Shown here: positions 1 to 10,197 of the stretch, piece by piece | Numbering within the stretch: the stretch's first letter is position 1 | Layout of the letters: each line of letters starts with the position of its first letter | Assembly: GCF_020497125.1 (NCBI RefSeq) | Contig: NC_059082.1 | Location: forward strand, 62,574,948-62,638,947 | Reading direction: 5' to 3' | DNA length: 64,000 nt | Source of the DNA: Mauremys mutica | Taxonomy: Eukaryota; Chordata; Testudines; Geoemydidae | Position numbers and translations under genes: made by a program | The notes under the pieces: generated by a model | Databases searched by the model: none | What the model was told of the DNA's origin: nothing | The model's input: only the letters and a program-made list of their open reading frames with translations

Positions 1-1999
1 CGACGAATTTATGAACTACGACATTAGGCTTCTTTGTCTTTAGGATTCATTTTAAATCCAAAATTAGCTAAGACATTGCTTTTACTTAAAAAAAAAATCA
101 CATATGAATTCCACTTACACAAAGTGAAAGATTAAGATTCAATAATGTCCTTAAAAGTTGAGGAAAAAATCCGATTGAATAATGCCCTAGAAAAAGCAAG
201 ATTATATTCCAGCACATAGGGAATGAAGAAGAGTAGCTCCAGTTCTGATCTTGACCCCCTAAAACAATGTTTTGATTTTAAATACTTGTTTACTTTATTT
301 TAAATCTGAAGTACCAATAAATCAGGGAAAGTAAACCCAGCACTTATGGATCACCAGTAGACATATATTCCTTTCACAGCTAGTCAATAGAGAATGGGTT
401 TATACATCCCAATGGTGATGCATCTCTATCAGGACAAAGGCTCCATGTCTCATGCTCCTTTTGCTAGCATATAGGAGAAACCAAAGATAAACCAGAGCCA
501 GCATGACTGCGGTTGAGGTTAATCTGCTAACCTAGAGTATCCATCTATGACTGACGTGCCGCCCAGAAGCCTGAGAACATCAACAAAAGCTGTATTTCCT
601 CCATCTTTATTAACCTCTTTCTTCTCCCATGAAAGCTCATGCTCCAATACATCCAAAACTTTCACGGACACTCACACACACTTTGCAGATGCACTTTCAC
701 ATTGCAGAGGCTTCCTTAGTGCATCCATCCCATGGACCATCCGTTCAGATGGCTCCATTTTCATATAATATGTCTGTTAAGATCTTTGCTTGCAACTAAG
801 GTCCTGATCCTGCAATTTCATGTTCATAGGCAGACTGCTGGGCCCACTCAGAACCCCTTTAAAATCAGCTGGGCTCCACACAGGTGGAGCAGTCTGCCTA
901 CAGGGAAGAAGTTGCAGGGAATAGTTGAAATGCTGAATTGCACTAACTTACGCAGGCACCCTCATCTCATGCTGATGTTACCCATCACACTCACCTAAAC
1001 CCTATGCCACCCTGTGGTTCCCAGAACCCATCACACACAATCTAGGCTTGTTTCTCCTAACCCCTAGTCTGCTGGCTTCTCTTGAAGCCTTGCTGTTGAG
1101 GCCAAGAGCTACCCTAATGCCTTCCCTATTCAGATTCTCAGTGCTTCATTTCTCTTCCTGACTGCTCTCTCTTCCTTTTTCACTAAACCCAAACTTTACC
1201 AGATGCTCCCACTAATGTCATTCTGTTGGCCAGCCAGCTTTGAAACAGCTGTATTCCAAGTCTTCAGCTCTGGAGGAGAGTGAAGGTAATTCCAGCTGAA
1301 TAGCTTTGCAGACCAGCCACCTGGCCAACTTTGGAAAAGAGCCCTTGCCCAAGCCCCAGCAGACAAATGAAAAGTACTTTGGTAAAGCAGGAGTTTGTTA
1401 ACTTGCATTTAGTTAAATGGGCTTATGCTATACTTATCCAAAATAATGGAGCAGAAGATTTTCTATATATGAAAACACTATCAAATCTGCATTATGACAT
1501 CCTTCAGAGAGCACAAATGAAAGAGAAAAAAAACAAAACACACTTATGAAAGTACAGAGATTCCATAACTCCAAAGAACAATGGAGAAAAATGCGAGTGG
1601 CACAGAATTGTAATGGAAAATTGCCATGAAAATTATTAAGAGCTGGGGCAAAACACAGGTGCTGCAAAATTGATGTTATCAGTTCGATTTAGTTTTAGTC
1701 ATTCAAGGTGCTAAATCATCAGAGTTTTATTATAACCAGTCAATGGTCTCAATAGTTTTGCCTGGCTGTGAGTTTATCATCAAGTTGCAAGAATAGCAAG
1801 CAGCACATGTTACAATATAAGGCTTTAAGAGCATTTTTACTGTATTGTAAAAATTATGTTTGCTCAGCCTCTGACGCTGACACACAATATGAGAATAAAG
1901 CTGGCTATTGTAAATCCCTTTGAGATTGTCCTTTATTCAGAAAGGAAGAGTGTGGAGAAAAATAAGAACTATAAAATACCTATTATACATGATACATGC
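1..1999. other. Intergenic, no gene recognised
   Basis: Open frames here are short, mutually overlapping and resemble no protein I know. The stretch 780-910 (ending near a ggcagactgctgggccc block) looks like an old CR1/L3-type retroelement fragment, but it is too decayed to assign. No RNA gene or promoter could be supported. Confidence 0.6.
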
Positions 2000-2177
2000 T
2001 ACCTCGATATAATGCCACCCAATATAACATGAATTTGGATATAACGTGGTAAAGCAGTGATACTAGGGAGCGGGGTTGCGCACTCCAGTGGATCAAAGCA
2101 AGTTCAATATAACACGGTTTCACCTATAACGTGGTAAGATTTTTTGGCTCCCAAGGACAGTGTTATATATCGAGGTA
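2000..2177. mobile_element. Short TA-flanked DNA-transposon MITE
   Basis: The element is bounded by TA dinucleotides (2000-2001 and 2176-2177). Its near-perfect terminal inverted repeats read CCTCGATATAA on the left and TTATATATCGAGG on the right. The interior repeats phrases such as ATATAAC and CTATAACGTGGTAAG and has no coding capacity. A TA target duplication with short terminal inverted repeats is typical of Tc1/mariner/pogo-type elements. The superfamily is inferred from the ends alone. Confidence 0.75.
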
Positions 2178-3079
2178 GAGGTGTAGCTACTTGACAGCTA
2201 AGACAACCATGTTGGGGAAAACATGGCTTCAAAGTTGTTCAGTCTGGCACACAAACAGGAGTCAACATCATCTCAATGTCTCTGCATTTGAAATACATAT
2301 ACCTTGTTCAAATGAAAGTTCTTATTTTTGGCTCTGTTCACACTCTTTCCTTTCTGTATTGTAATGCTTAGTCAAGTTTATTAACTAAAACAAAGCTAGA
2401 TCATTTGGTCTCTAGAACATTTTTTTAATATTGAACCATGAGCATAGTCAGCCAATCACCTGTACATTTTAAGCAGTACAATGGTCCTGGATATTGACAG
2501 TGTTGTTTTCAAACATTGCATGTCACCTCCAAAATGTTAGAAGGTGCTATCACCTCCCTTCAAATTTGTATTTTCTGGATGTTAAAGTCCTGAGGCCAAA
2601 TTCTGCTCCTATTTAGTCTCATGCAACAATGTTGGGGTGTAACTCACCAGTGACTGTATGTTACAGGTCCCCCACTGTACTTGATCTGCAGAGGATATGA
2701 GTCCATTACAGTTGCAAGTAGCAAAATTTAACTCTTTAGATCAAGCTGCAGCAGCTCATGTTTTTACAAGTTCTGGAGACTTCCAGTTCACTGCCCATGT
2801 CTTGGCCGAGATGTCAGCCATCACAATTGCACTTAGGTACTGGAAAAGAGAGAGGCAAATGAGGATTAGATATTTGTTACCTGAAGCTCTGTGACTGTTC
2901 AGCCAGTTACCGCTCTTCCTGCCATCCTGGATGCTTTTATGTTCTTGCATATTTATAAATGTAATAGTCTATATGAAGGTTTATGTGTTGAGATGTGTAT
3001 TAATAGTTAGGAGTTTTCATAACAATTGAAAGTACAATAGTTAAGCTTTAAACAATGTGTGGTAAAGCTTGACCCGTCT

Positions 3080-3083
<4 letters not shown>
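2178..3083. other. Intergenic, no gene recognised
   Basis: I see no coding or RNA gene. Around 2590-2660 the text (ccaaattctgctcc and following) resembles the ancient L3/CR1-type fragments common in amniotes. This is a low-confidence impression. Confidence 0.4.
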
Positions 3084-3147
<64 letters not shown>

Positions 3148-3299
3148 TCTCACAAGAATCAAATTAATTTAAAATATTGGTGTATATATATACACACACA
3201 CAGACACACTATTTATATAATATTTTTAATTAATTTGATTCTTGTGATATATGTAGGATTAATGGCATTGGAGACTAAAGTCTTCTATGTAGCCATGTG

Positions 3300-3343
<44 letters not shown>

Positions 3344-3345
3344 CT
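3084..3345. repeat. Compound GT/CA/TA microsatellite with inverted repeat
   Basis: The region contains a (GT)n tract from about 3084, then ACAT and CA tracts, and two further TA/CA tracts ending at 3343. Between them sits an inverted repeat of about 28 bp: 3151-3178 against 3219-3246, one mismatch, with a CA/TA loop. An open frame across it (3088-3360) is only microsatellite translation. Confidence 0.85.
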
Positions 3346-3563
3346 AGGGCTGTCAATTAATTGCAGTTAACTCACGCGATTAACTCAGAAAAAAATTGCG
3401 ATTATCCGCAGATTTAATCGCACTGTTAAACAATAGAATATCAATTGAAATGTAGAAAAACATCCAAAATATTTAATACATTTTCATATATATTGTATTC
3501 TGTGTTGTAATTGAAATCAAAGTGTATATTATTTTTTATTACAAATATTTTCACTGTAAAAAT

Positions 3564-3907
3564 AGCAAAGAATCCTGTGGCACCTTATAGACTAACAGAC
3601 ATATTAGAGCATGAGCTTTCGTGGGTGAATACCCACTTCGTCGGATGCATGTAGTGGAAATTTCCAGGGGCAGGAAGCAAGCAAGAAGCAGGCTAGAGAT
3701 AACGAGGTTAGTTCAATCACGGAGGATGAGGCCCTCTTCTAGTAGCTGAGGTGTGAAAACCAAGGGAGGAGAAACTACTTTTGTAGTTGGCTAGCCATTC
3801 ACACTCTGTTTAATCCTGAGCTGATGGTGTCAAATTTGCAGATGAACTGAAGCTCAGCAGTTTCTCTTTGAAGTCTGGTCCTGAAGTTTTTTTACTGCAG
3901 GATGGCT
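3564..3907 (-). mobile_element. Penelope-like element, 5'-truncated, nested in the hAT
   Basis: The element is flanked by an exact 11-bp duplication ACTGTAAAAAT (3553-3563 and 3908-3918). Read on the minus strand it ends in the unit shared with the other copies in this window: hairpin GTGGGTATTCACCCAC, then CGAAAGCTCATGCT, then TCTGTTAGTCTATAAGGTGCC and ctttgct. Upstream on the same strand, one frame (3864 down to 3808) reads ETAELQFICKFDTISSGLN. This resembles the conserved end of the GIY-YIG nuclease domain of Penelope-like retroelements, so it would be a remnant of the coding 3' end. The family assignment is from memory of that motif and is fairly, not fully, certain. Confidence 0.7.
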
Positions 3908-4070
3908 ACTGTAAAAATGATACACAAAAGAAATAGTATTTCTCATACAAGTACTGCAATGCAATCTTTGTCGTGAAAGTGCAACTTACAAATGTAGATT
4001 TTTTTTGGTTACGTAACTGCACTCAAAAACAAAATAATGCAAAATGTCAGGTCTCCAGGTCCACTCAGTC

Positions 4071-4289
4071 TTACTTCTTGTTCAGCCAATCACTAAGACA
4101 AACAAGTTTGTTTACATTTACAGGAGATAATGCTGCCCAATTCTTATTTACAATGTCACCAGAAAGGGAGAACAGGCATTTCCATGGCACTTTTGTAGCC
4201 AGCATTGCAAGGTATTTACATGCCAGATATGCTAAACAGTCGTATGTCCCTTCATGCTTCAGCCACCATTCCAGAGAACAAGCTTCCAT
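4071..4289 (-). pseudogene. hAT transposase C-terminal fragment, inverted copy
   Basis: A 72-codon open stretch on the minus strand contains KYLAMLATKVPWKCLFSLSG followed by ALSPVNVNKLVCLSDW. It is the same protein segment as the plus-strand copy at 4755-4979, and corresponds to the C-terminal dimerisation region of hAT transposases (pattern P-x(2)-CLFSLSG-x(n)-LSP-NV). It lies in the inverted left arm of the foldback element and has no catalytic core, so it cannot be functional. Several residues differ from the plus-strand copy, showing independent decay. Confidence 0.8.
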
Positions 4290-4355
4290 GCTGATGACAC
4301 TTGTTAAAAATATAATACTTTAATTAAATTTGTCACTGAAGTTCTTGGGTGAGAA

Positions 4356-4979
4356 TTGTATGCCCTCTGCTCTGTTTTACCTGAATTCTGCCATATATTT
4401 CATGTTATAACAGTCTCGGATGATGACTCAGCACATGTTTATTTTAAGAACACTTTCACTGCAGATTTCACAAAATGCAAAGAAGGTACCAGTGGAAGAT
4501 TTCTAAAAATAGCTACAGAACTCGACCCAAAGTATAAGAATCTGAAGTTCCTTCCAAAATCTGGGAGGGATGAGGTGTGGAACATGCTTTTAGAAATCTT
4601 AGAAAAGCAACACTCTGATGCAGAAACTACAGAACCTGAACCTCAAAAAAAGAAAATCAACCTTCTGCTGGTGGCATCTGACTCAGATAATGAAAATGAG
4701 CATGTGTTGGTCTGCACTGCTTTGGATTGTTATTGAGCAGAACCCATCATCAGCATGGACGCATATCCTCTGCAGTGGTGGTTGATGCAGGAAGGGACAT
4801 TTGAATCTTTAGCGCATCTGGCACATAAATATATTGCGACACTGGCTACAACAGTACCATGTGAATGCTTGTTCTCACTTTCTGGTGACATTGTGAACAA
4901 GAAGCGGGGAGCATTATCTCCTGCAAATGTAAACAAACTTGTTTGTCTGAGCGATTGGCAGAACAAGAAGTATGACTGA
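4356..4979 (+). pseudogene. hAT transposase C-terminal remnant
   Basis: Two open segments in the same frame (4356-4736 and 4755-4979) are separated by an in-frame TGA at 4734-4736. The first contains VYFKNTFTADFTKCKEG and KIATELDPKYKNLKFLPKSG followed by an acidic linker. The second contains the dimerisation region TVPCECLFSLSGDIVNKK, then ALSPANVNKLVCLSDW. Both are typical of the last third of hAT-family transposases. The N-terminal BED zinc finger and the first catalytic residues are absent, so this is a non-autonomous relic. Transcription and promoter signals are not apparent. Confidence 0.85.
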
Positions 4980-5317
4980 GTGGACTTGCAGGCTCTAAAA
5001 TTTTACATTGTTTTATTTCTGAATGCAGTTTTTTTTGTAAATAATTCTATATTTGTAAGCACAACCTTCATGATAAAGATATTGCAGTACAGTAGTTGTA
5101 TTAGGTGAATTGAAAAATACTATTTATTTTGGGTTTTTTTACAATGCAAATAGATATAAAGTGAGCACTGTACACTTTGTATTCTGTGTTGCAATTGAAA
5201 TCCATATATTTGAAAATGTAGAAAACATCCAGAAATGTTTAAATAAATGGTATTCTACTATTAACAGTGTGATTAATCACGATTAATTTTTTTAATCACT
5301 TGACAGCCCATACAATG

Positions 5318-5366
5318 TGTGTGTGCGCGTGCGCGCGTGTGTGTTGAGAGAGAGAGAGAGAGAGAT
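5318..5366. repeat. GT/GC/GA simple repeat
   Basis: A run of GT, then GCGC, then GT, then (GA)n lies immediately outside the right end of the hAT element. It mirrors the CA tract just outside the left end, as if the transposon had landed in a pre-existing microsatellite. Confidence 0.8.
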
Positions 5367-6044
5367 GTATATCATATTATTATCATGCACAAAATACCTC
5401 TTAATGGTGTACATATTATGCCTATATATTGGCTATATGTATACATATATAACTGTATATATGTATTGTCCTACTGCTAGCTTGTGACAATACTGCCTCA
5501 AGTCCTCAACCTATCATGGTACATCAGAGTTTGAAATGTCTGGACCAACAATTTTATTCATTTTCTCTTTTTTTTTTAAATTCTAAAAGAACAATAAAAA
5601 GCTCCGATGAAAGCCAAATTTCACCCCTAGCAATTGTCAAAATCCAAATAATTATGGGAATTCAAATAATTCCTAAAAATATTTGTTGGATTTATAGTGT
5701 TATAGTGAGAAGTACAATACTTATGCTAAAAAATTGAAGAATGGGAAATTGGTTACAAATGCTTCACTCAAAATCAGTGGTTTTGGTCCCTTTAAGAAAA
5801 ATCTTAACTGACAGCATTATTAAATTAGATGATGTTATCAAGATGCATCCAATGCCACAATGAACAGAACCTGATGCAACACACACAGTTCTTATACAAT
5901 ATGCTGTATAGTATCCCACATTCAGAATAATATATCTTTATTCAAGATATCTTCATATTGAAGAAGTTACTCATGAAAAGAGGAGTTTTCTCCTGTCAAC
6001 CATATCTTTAAATTAATTGGAAAAAGTATGTAGAAGGGAGACTG
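5367..6044. other. Intergenic, nothing recognised
   Basis: AT-rich sequence with no gene or identifiable repeat beyond a short TATA/CATA-rich patch at 5400-5465. Confidence 0.5.
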
Positions 6045-6222
6045 TATCTATTGGGTTTCCGGGAAACGGGGCGGGCGAAGCCCGCCCCATGCTAATAGAT
6101 CCCCCCCCAGCCTAAGGGGAGGTTCCACAGGGCCTCAGAAACCCACTAATTGCGGGGGACAACTAATAAAAGAACAGGGACAGGAGTGCGGTCAAAGGGT
6201 CATAAGAAGGGAGCCTGACGGG
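6045..6222 (+). mobile_element. GC-rich fragment abutting an LTR
   Basis: This block differs sharply in composition from the AT-rich DNA before it. It includes a 9-bp stem, 3-nt-loop hairpin (6068-6076 with 6080-6088) and ends in a purine-rich stretch (agaagggagcctgacgggg) directly before the TG of the LTR. It could be the internal 3' end of an LTR retroelement with its polypurine tract, or an older independent repeat. A 5-bp direct repeat inside its end (6223-6227) argues that the following LTR may have inserted as a solo unit. Confidence 0.45.
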
Positions 6223-6227
6223 GACAC

Positions 6228-6904
6228 TGTAGCGGGGTGGTTACCCGCTCCTGCCCTTCAGGGCTTAAAGCAGCCCTGGAGAGGGCTGCAGCTCTAAAAG
6301 CTGGACTGACTGGGGGAGCAGACGCAGCTGGGCCATGCCCCAATCAGGCCACAGCTGGCCTGTATAAAAAGCCTGGGACCCAGGAACCCAAACGGTCTCC
6401 CTCTGCCTGAAGGGAGCTAGAGACAGGGTACCTGAGTGGAGCAGGGCTGCGGAAGGGCAGAGGAGCTGGGGAGCTCCGGCCTGGAAAGCCCCAGGCTGCG
6501 GCCTAGCATGAGGCCAACAGGTACTGGAGGTTGCAGAGGGCAGCCTAGGGGTAGGCCAATGCAGCAGGTCCAAGCCCAACCTTGCCAGTGATGAGTAGGC
6601 TGATACTGCAGTCTGCCCCAGGGCGCGGGGGCTAGACAATGACTGGAAGTAGCCATATACTGAGGTGAAGTGGGGAGAGTGGGTGGGGGTTCCCCTGGGA
6701 GGGGGAGACCCTGAGAGAAAGGGGTTACTGCCAGGGGCAGCACCCCAGGTAAAAGGGGCACTGGGTCCAGGGAGGGACATGGGGGGCCAACAGCAAGCAG
6801 TAAGGCAGATCACCGGCCTGCAGAGGACACTCCGGGCTGGAAATTGAGCTAATTCCCTGAGAGACCAGCAGGAGGCGCCGCAGGGGTGAGTCCACACCCT
6901 TACA
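6228..6904 (+). mobile_element. Solo LTR
   Basis: The 677-bp GC-rich unit begins TGTAGCGGGG and ends CCCTTACA, so it has TG...CA borders with a TGTA/TACA inverted end. It is flanked by GACAC (6223-6227) and GAGAC (6905-6909), a 5-bp target duplication with one mismatch. A TATA box (TATAAAAA) lies at 6363-6370, consistent with an LTR promoter. There is no second LTR or coding interior. The family (Gypsy-like or ERV) cannot be decided here. The 210-codon minus-strand open frame at 6265-6897 is a by-product of its base composition. Confidence 0.75.
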
Positions 6905-7473
6905 GAGACAACTTTATTAGAGTATGAAACAGCTTCTATAAGAGGAGAGATTTAAAAAGACTGGGACTTTTCAGCTTGGAAAAGAGACAACTATGAGGGG
7001 ATGTTATAGAGGTCTATAAAATCTTGAGTGGTGTGGAGAAAACGAATAAGGAAGTGTTATTTACTCCTTCACATAACACAAGAACCAGGAGTTACCCAAT
7101 GAAATTAATAGGCAGCAGTTTTAAAACAAACAAAAGCAAGTACTTATTCACTCAACACAACATCAACCTTTGGAACTCATTGTCAGGGCATGTTGTGAAG
7201 GCCAAAACTATAACAGGTTTCTAAAAAGAACTAAGTTCATGGTGGATAGGTTTTTCAATGGCTATTAGCCAGAAAAGTCAGGGATGCAACTCCATGCTCT
7301 GAGTGTCCCTAACCTCCGTTTGTCAGAAGTTGGGAGTGGACAAACAGGGATGGGTCACTCGGTGATTGCCTGTTCATTCCCTATGAAGCATCTGGTATTG
7401 GCCACTGTCAGAAGACAGGATGTTGGGTTTGGTGGACCACTGGTCTGACCCAGTATGGCTGGTCTGATGTTCA
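6905..7473 (+). mobile_element. CR1 LINE 3' fragment
   Basis: From about 6941 the sequence follows the 3' end of a chelonian CR1: ggacttttcagcttggaaaa, later aatgaaattaataggcagca, and the terminal ggtctgacccagtatggc. Translated plus-strand fragments such as [14 protein letters not shown] are interrupted by stops and shifts, so it is a dead 5'-truncated copy. It begins directly after the solo LTR, which probably inserted at or inside its 5' side. Confidence 0.85.
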
Positions 7474-8850
7474 TTCAGACATAATTCCAATGGGAGTTTT
7501 GCCTGAGCAAGAATTGCAAGTTGAATCCCTAAACTGCATCTTTCCCATCGTTGTTCACTGTCATACTCTAGACTGTATTTCCAGTTCCTCCTCTTCCTGT
7601 CCCAGTGAAACAATATTGGGTAGAACATATTAACTATTAATCTTTTTTCTTTTACTGCTTTTGTATCCTTGAACTCAGCACTTCTACACGAGGTTTGTTT
7701 TTTCTATTAAACACCAAGATAATGGACAGCTTCTGTTAGTGTTCCAGATTATCCTATGATACTCCTCCTCCTTCTCCATTGTACCCACCAGACCTGACGA
7801 CACATATCTGATTTCTATGGCACAAAGTCTTCACAACCTTAGGTAATTAAAATATGTTGATATTTTTAAAAGGACTGGCACTGTCTAACTGCTAGAAAGA
7901 GGTCTTCAGTGTAACTGGTTAACCATTAAAAATGGAGTGCCTTAATGAAGTTGTAATTCCTGCTGAAAGATCATTTTCGGTATATGGAACTATTCTTCTG
8001 ACTCAATCTTTGAAATCATTATTATGGTACTTTTTATAACCCATTTCATACAAAAATAGTTTGATCACTCTTGTTATACTTTACTCCTCATTAAGGACTC
8101 TTATGATCATGCGTCTTATGCTGAAACCCTTAAGGGGAAACAAAGCTGTTCCCTCCATAGGTTTTTTCTGTGCCTATTATAAAGAGGACAGTGTGATAGT
8201 ATTCAGTTCAGCTGCACTGCCTTATGCACACTGAGCCAGCCTGCAAAACCAAGAAAAAAAAGTGAGCCAGAAAAGAAAAGCCCCTTTTAAATTCATGGAC
8301 CCCTGAGGATACTTCTGCAAGACCATGAAGCTCTAATGCATATAAAAAATCTGCATGCATGATCCATTAAAAAAAGTTGTGTGAAAAGTCTTTCAATAAA
8401 AATGATTTAACAATGAATGTAATTTATGCAAGGTTAATAGAAAATTAAATTTCTTTGCTGGATACAGGCCAAACCCACAGTACATTGAAGGGCAAATTGT
8501 TGGTGAATTGCACACTTTGTTAGTAGTGTCCAGCCTATTTTTTAAGCGGAAGATAGCTTCCCACTGTATGCTCACACTATGAATGGAACTTGTCAGGTAT
8601 ACAGAATAATATAATTCTGATCTTGTCCAGGCTTCAAAATTAGTCTTGTTGGTAGGTATAGATCCAGATAGATTTGGAGGTTTAATCTTCATTATCATAT
8701 TTCATCTTGGATGGCTACGAATGAACTTGTTCAGTTTAATAAATTATGTTTTCATCTTCATAACCCCAGTTTGAATCATGCAAGAGTGAAAATAGCCAAC
8801 CACCTTGGGGACTTTGAAAAAGTTAATAATGCATCAACATTGTATCTTAG
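7474..8850. other. Intergenic, no gene recognised
   Basis: Mixed AT-rich sequence. A phrase at 7483-7510 (ccaatgggagttttgcctga) is typical of ancient amniote L3/CR1 fragments. Nothing else could be assigned. Confidence 0.45.
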
Positions 8851-9120
8851 TATTATTATTATTTGTATTACAGTGGTGCTTAGAGACCTCAACCAGGATC
8901 AGGGCCCCATTGTGCTAGGCATTGTCCTAGCACATAGCGAGAGACAGTCCCTGCCATGAAAAGCTTACATTCTAGTTAGACAAGACAGACAGAGTTGGAA
9001 GGCAAACAGAGGTGAAGGGACTTGACAAAGGTCACACTGCAAGTTAGTGGCAGGACCAGGATTAGAATCCAATCCCCTGACTCCCAGTCCAGTGCTCTAA
9101 TCTCTAGATTGTCCTTCCCT
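8851..9120 (+). repeat. Old MIR/L2-like retroposon
   Basis: The block contains gatcagggccccattgtgct, then gacagtccctgcc, then cttgacaaaggtcacac, and ends with cagtccagtgctctaatctc. This order is characteristic of ancient amniote SINE/LINE tails in the MIR/L2 group, which end in the '-gtcacac...gctctaacc-' motif. It is heavily mutated. The precise subfamily is not determined. Confidence 0.65.
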
Positions 9121-9302
9121 CTTCCCCCATTGCAATCAAAGCGATTAATTTTATAAACATCTTGTCTAGAAAGCATAAGATGTTTTGGCATCATCGCCCA
9201 ATTGCCATAGTGTGAAAGAAAAAAAATAGCACATTCAGCATATGGCTGAGCTCTGACATATATACCAATGCCTGGTTAGCATAAACATTCAGATAATTGA
9301 TT

Positions 9303-10197
9303 TGATATGGTGGCAGAACTCCGACCTTGTCCCCATGGGTCCCACACTTCTAGGCAGTATATGCTAGCCTCAGCAAAGAATCCTGTGCAAGAAGTGGGTA
9401 TTCACCCACGAAAGCTCATGCTGCAAAACGTCTGTTAGTCTATAAGGTGCCACAGGATTCTTTGCTGCTTCTACAGAACCAGACTAACACGGCTACCCCT
9501 CTGATGCTAGCCTCAGTGGCTCACTGCGACCCTCCATGTATCCCTTCTCTCTCAAGGGCCAGGGTTACAGTCTACTGAGACCTTTTCATCATAGGCCAGC
9601 AAGGAGGTTGGTGAGAGAACTCCCACAGTCTCTGTTGTCCCTAGGACTTATTTCAGGACAGTTTAACCTCCTGTCCTGACAGGGGCCTGACTTCCCCTCC
9701 CAGGAGGTGTTTCTGTAGTGGTGGGTTGGGGGGAACCCGGGCCCGCTCTCTACTCCGGGTTCCAGCCCAGGGACCCTAATGGCAGCAGCTGTTGGCAGGC
9801 AACCTTTCACTGCCAGAGCTGCTACATTTCCCTGGGCCACTTCCCCACAGCTCTCCTGCTTCTCCCTTCTTCACTTTTACCTTAGGGCTCCCTTACCGAT
9901 GGTTTGAGGGTGTCTTCATTAACCAGCCCTTCAGCCGCACTTCCTCTCCTCTGGCTCTCTTTAGCCTGACTGGAGTCAGCCCTTTTATAGTATCAAAAGG
10001 GCCTTAATTAGAGTCAGGTGTTCACATTACCTTAATGGCCTCACCTGATTCTTTGCAGGTTAATTGGAGTCAGGTGTTCTCATTAGCTGGAGCAGCCCCT
10101 GCTCGGGTCAACCAGGGAACAGAAAACTGCTAATCCAGTGGCCAGTATATCTGCATTCTACTACTTTGTTGTACTCAACTGGCCTGGGTCTATCACA
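9303..10197 (-). mobile_element. Solo LTR with nested Penelope-like insertion
   Basis: On the minus strand the unit starts TGTGATAGACCCAGGCCAG (from 10197) and ends ...GCCACCATATCA (9303), giving TG...CA borders. A TATA box reads TATAAAAG on the minus strand at 9989-9982. Upstream of it the phrase AGGTGTTCTCATTAG-type is repeated: the 'gtcaggtgttc' motif occurs at about 10013-10023 and 10069-10079. I recognise it as a repeat frequent in turtle genomes. It is interrupted at 9372-9503 by a Penelope-like copy with its own target duplication. A 5-bp duplication of the LTR itself was not evident. No internal coding region is adjacent. Confidence 0.7.
9372..9503 (+). mobile_element. Penelope-like short insertion inside an LTR
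   Basis: It is flanked by ATGCTAGCCTC at 9361-9371 and again at 9504-9514, an exact 11-bp duplication (13 bp if the shared AG is counted). The interior has 16-bp inverted arms (9372-9387 with 9451-9466), the hairpin GTGGGTATTCACCCAC, then CGAAAGCTCATGCT, TCTGTTAGTCTATAAGGTGCC, and the tail ending ACACGGCTACCCCTCTG. It is younger than the LTR it interrupts. Confidence 0.8.

Larger units (their letters stand above)
3346..5309. mobile_element. Foldback hAT DNA transposon remnant
   Basis: Both ends carry the same terminal sequence in inverted orientation: GGGCTGTCAA at the left and TTGACAGCCC at the right, each followed inward by stretches rich in GATTAA. The left arm (3346-3563 plus 3919-4300, interrupted by a nested insertion) is a diverged reverse complement of the right arm (about 4745-5309). 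The similarity includes the 3' non-coding region and the last coding segment of a hAT transposase. The middle (4300-4745) holds a further transposase piece. An 8-bp target duplication could not be confirmed, because the flanks are microsatellite-derived and do not match. I recognise this as a repeat family frequent in turtles. Confidence 0.85.

Noticed and set aside
6265..6897. 210-codon minus-strand open frame
   Set aside because: It lies inside a solo LTR, is proline/serine-rich from GC composition, overlaps another frame on the same strand and has no domain.
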